A DNA stretch of 64,000 nt from Piezodorus guildinii (taxonomy: Eukaryota; Arthropoda; Insecta; Hemiptera; Pentatomidae), in NCBI GenBank assembly GCA_023052935.1, contig CM041297.1, positions 9,459,327 through 9,523,326 on the forward strand. Direction: 5' to 3'. The notes below the pieces were generated by a model. That model saw only the letters and a program-made list of their open reading frames with translations. It was not told the origin of the DNA and did not search any database. Of this stretch, positions 62,545 to 64,000 are shown one piece after another (position 1 is the stretch's first letter; each line of letters opens with the position of its first letter). The translations under genes were made by a program, and so were the position numbers.

Positions 62545-63998
62545 ACTGTAGGATCGTTATTAACCGATAACACGCAAGTGTCATCGGCATAGGTAGAAAG
62601 GAATGTGTTAGGATGGGTTGGGATATCAGCTGTATATACTGTGTAAAGAATCCTAGTATACTGCCTTGAGGAACCCCAGCAGACTGGGTGAAGAGAGATG
62701 AATAGGAACTATTGTGGTTTATTTTGAAGGATCTTTCAGAGAGGTAGGACTGGATGATTAGGAAGTATGTAGGAGGAAGGAATTTACGGAGTTTGTACAA
62801 CAGTCCCGGGTGCCAGACTCGGTCAAAGGCTTGTTCAACGTCGAGAAAGGCCCCAGTGCAGTACAATCCGCGCTCCAATGCAGAAGAGACAACATCCACC
62901 ACACGGTGACATTGCTGGATGGTGGAGTGGGAAGTTCGGAATCCGAACTGGTGGTCTGGGATTATATGATATGATTCTAGGATAGGGTATAGTCGTTTAA
63001 GGAGGAGCCGTTCTAGGATTTTACCCATGATGGGTAGAAGAGATATAGGACGGTAAGAAGAAGGGAACTCCAGTGCCTTTTTGGGTTTGGGGATCATTTT
63101 AACAATAGCTAATTTCCAGGATTGGGGAAAATATGTAGTGCGGAGTATGGAATTGTAAATATAGGTGAGAAATAGGATGGCTTTTCTAGGAAGCTGCTTA
63201 AGGATTTGGGCTGTGATTAGGTCGTGTCCGGGAGCTTTCCGGGAAGGTAGCTTTTGGATTAAGTTCAAAATTTCTGAAGGAAGAAATGCTTTAGGAGGAA
63301 GGGCCAACTGGAGTGGAATGCCCAGTTCTGCTTCAATGAATTCAAGGTGCTGCGGATTAAGGATCTCAGGATGCGGATTGTAAGTTTCAAAAAGATGCTG
63401 AGCGAATGTTTGGGATTTCTCTTCATCTGATCTGGTCCAGGATTGAGATTCATTATTGAGAGGATGATTAAAATCTTTGAAGTTCAGTAGTTTCTTAGTG
63501 GTAGTCCATAGGGATTTGTCAGTAGTTGTGAGTTTTTCAGTCATACTCAGTAAGTGTTGAGTTTTGAGTTTCTTGATTTCTGATTTTAGTTGGTTTGTCA
63601 GTTTTGTATAATATGTTTTGTCTACTGGATATCTAGTCCTGTGCCACTTAGATCTTGCTTTTCTTTTTTCCCTTAATAAGTTACGAATATGCTGTGGCAG
63701 GTTAGTTTGTTGACGGTTGTTGGTGTTAGTGTTTCTACTGTTATCGAATATACTGGTACGTATTGAGTCTGTAAGTATTTCTACGGCACTGTCAACATCT
63801 ATTTTAGTCTTTAGTGGAACAGTTAAGTCCAATTTGGTTTCCAAGCCTGTCCGAAATCCGTCCCAGTTCACTCGTCCAAAGATCAGTTTAGGAGGGGTTG
63901 GGAAAGGAATAAAGCTCGAATGCAAGGAAAGCAGAACTGGACTGTGGTCTGATGAGAGGTCATTCAAGGTTTCGACTGTTGTTTGTAAGGTGGAAATT
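62545..63998 (-). pseudogene. Jockey ORF2: endonuclease end and reverse transcriptase
   Basis: Open to the window edge. It starts in the endonuclease (LSSDHSPVLLS, whose S-D-H is the last catalytic block of that domain). A linker of about 150 residues follows, then reverse transcriptase: LPSRKAPGHDLITAQIL, MIPKPKKALEFPSSYRPISL, HQFGFRTSHSTIQQCHRV, TGAFLDVEQAFDRVWHPGL, SAGVPQGSILG. A small deletion after SILG shifts the frame, so TYADDTCVLS-type coding (about 62570-62600) lies in another frame. Then the LTR insertion cuts the gene. Confidence 0.88.
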
Positions 63999-64000
63999 TG
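62545..64000 (-). mobile_element. Jockey LINE, family A, 5' part, runs off the window
   Basis: The longest LINE copy here. It continues upstream (on the minus strand) beyond the window edge. Together with 57437-58246 it is a nearly complete second half of a Jockey ORF2. The target frame is ...NNDPT/V ASQTL, restored without extra bases when the LTR element is removed. Confidence 0.9.

Overview
The window is AT-rich animal DNA. Three mariner families, Jockey-, RTE- and I-type LINEs, a CsRn1/Kabuki-like Ty3/Gypsy element, tRNA-derived SINEs, a Helitron-like element and long (TA)n arrays together point to an arthropod, most likely an insect. The species cannot be named from this sequence. I recognise no host protein-coding gene. 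Almost everything that can be identified is transposable-element DNA, much of it nested, and the window reads as an intergenic or intronic TE graveyard with a few young elements.

Layout. 1-5.7 kb: SINE copies, a LINE remnant with a 51-bp internal duplication, a 3-unit tandem repeat and the first copy of the dominant repeat (here called E, about 0.9 kb, some 18 full or partial copies). 5.7-9.3 kb: two E copies facing each other, plus repeat G. 10.6-17.2 kb: several 5'-truncated RTE LINEs with ATT-rich tails, a decayed mariner (14084-15335) and an E copy. 17.2-24 kb: large TA, A and GA microsatellites, a 275-bp foldback, Jockey fragments, and a 1-kb palindrome whose arms carry hammerhead-ribozyme-like cores. 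24-36 kb: E copies interrupted by Jockey and SINE insertions, a second foldback split by a Jockey, and another hammerhead-like core near 36.2 kb. 37-42 kb: an RTE LINE with a 15-bp target duplication, a snap-back hairpin on an I-type LINE fragment, and an apparently intact mariner (40893-42177). 44-50 kb: a four-layer nest (a Jockey-like fragment carrying an I-type LINE and a Helitron-like element, the latter carrying a mariner). 50-57 kb: the best-bounded SINE, two internally deleted mariners and more E copies. 57.4-64 kb: a long Jockey LINE on the minus strand, split by a 4.3-kb CsRn1-like LTR retrotransposon.

How the parts relate. The LTR element has near-identical LTRs (three differences in 396 bp), a tRNA-Trp-like primer site, a gag with the CHCC knuckle, and a canonical -1 frameshift heptamer with a 10-bp stem-loop at the gag stop. 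Its pol is dead: it has a frameshift, an internal deletion and a lost integrase Asp. The intact mariner could in principle mobilise the internally deleted copy at 53438-54336, which has the same ends. The Jockey, RTE and I machineries best explain the many short 3' fragments with target-site duplications. The most unusual items are the frameshift cassette, the hammerhead-like cores inside palindromic repeats, the E family with its terminal hairpin, and the Helitron/mariner/LINE nest.
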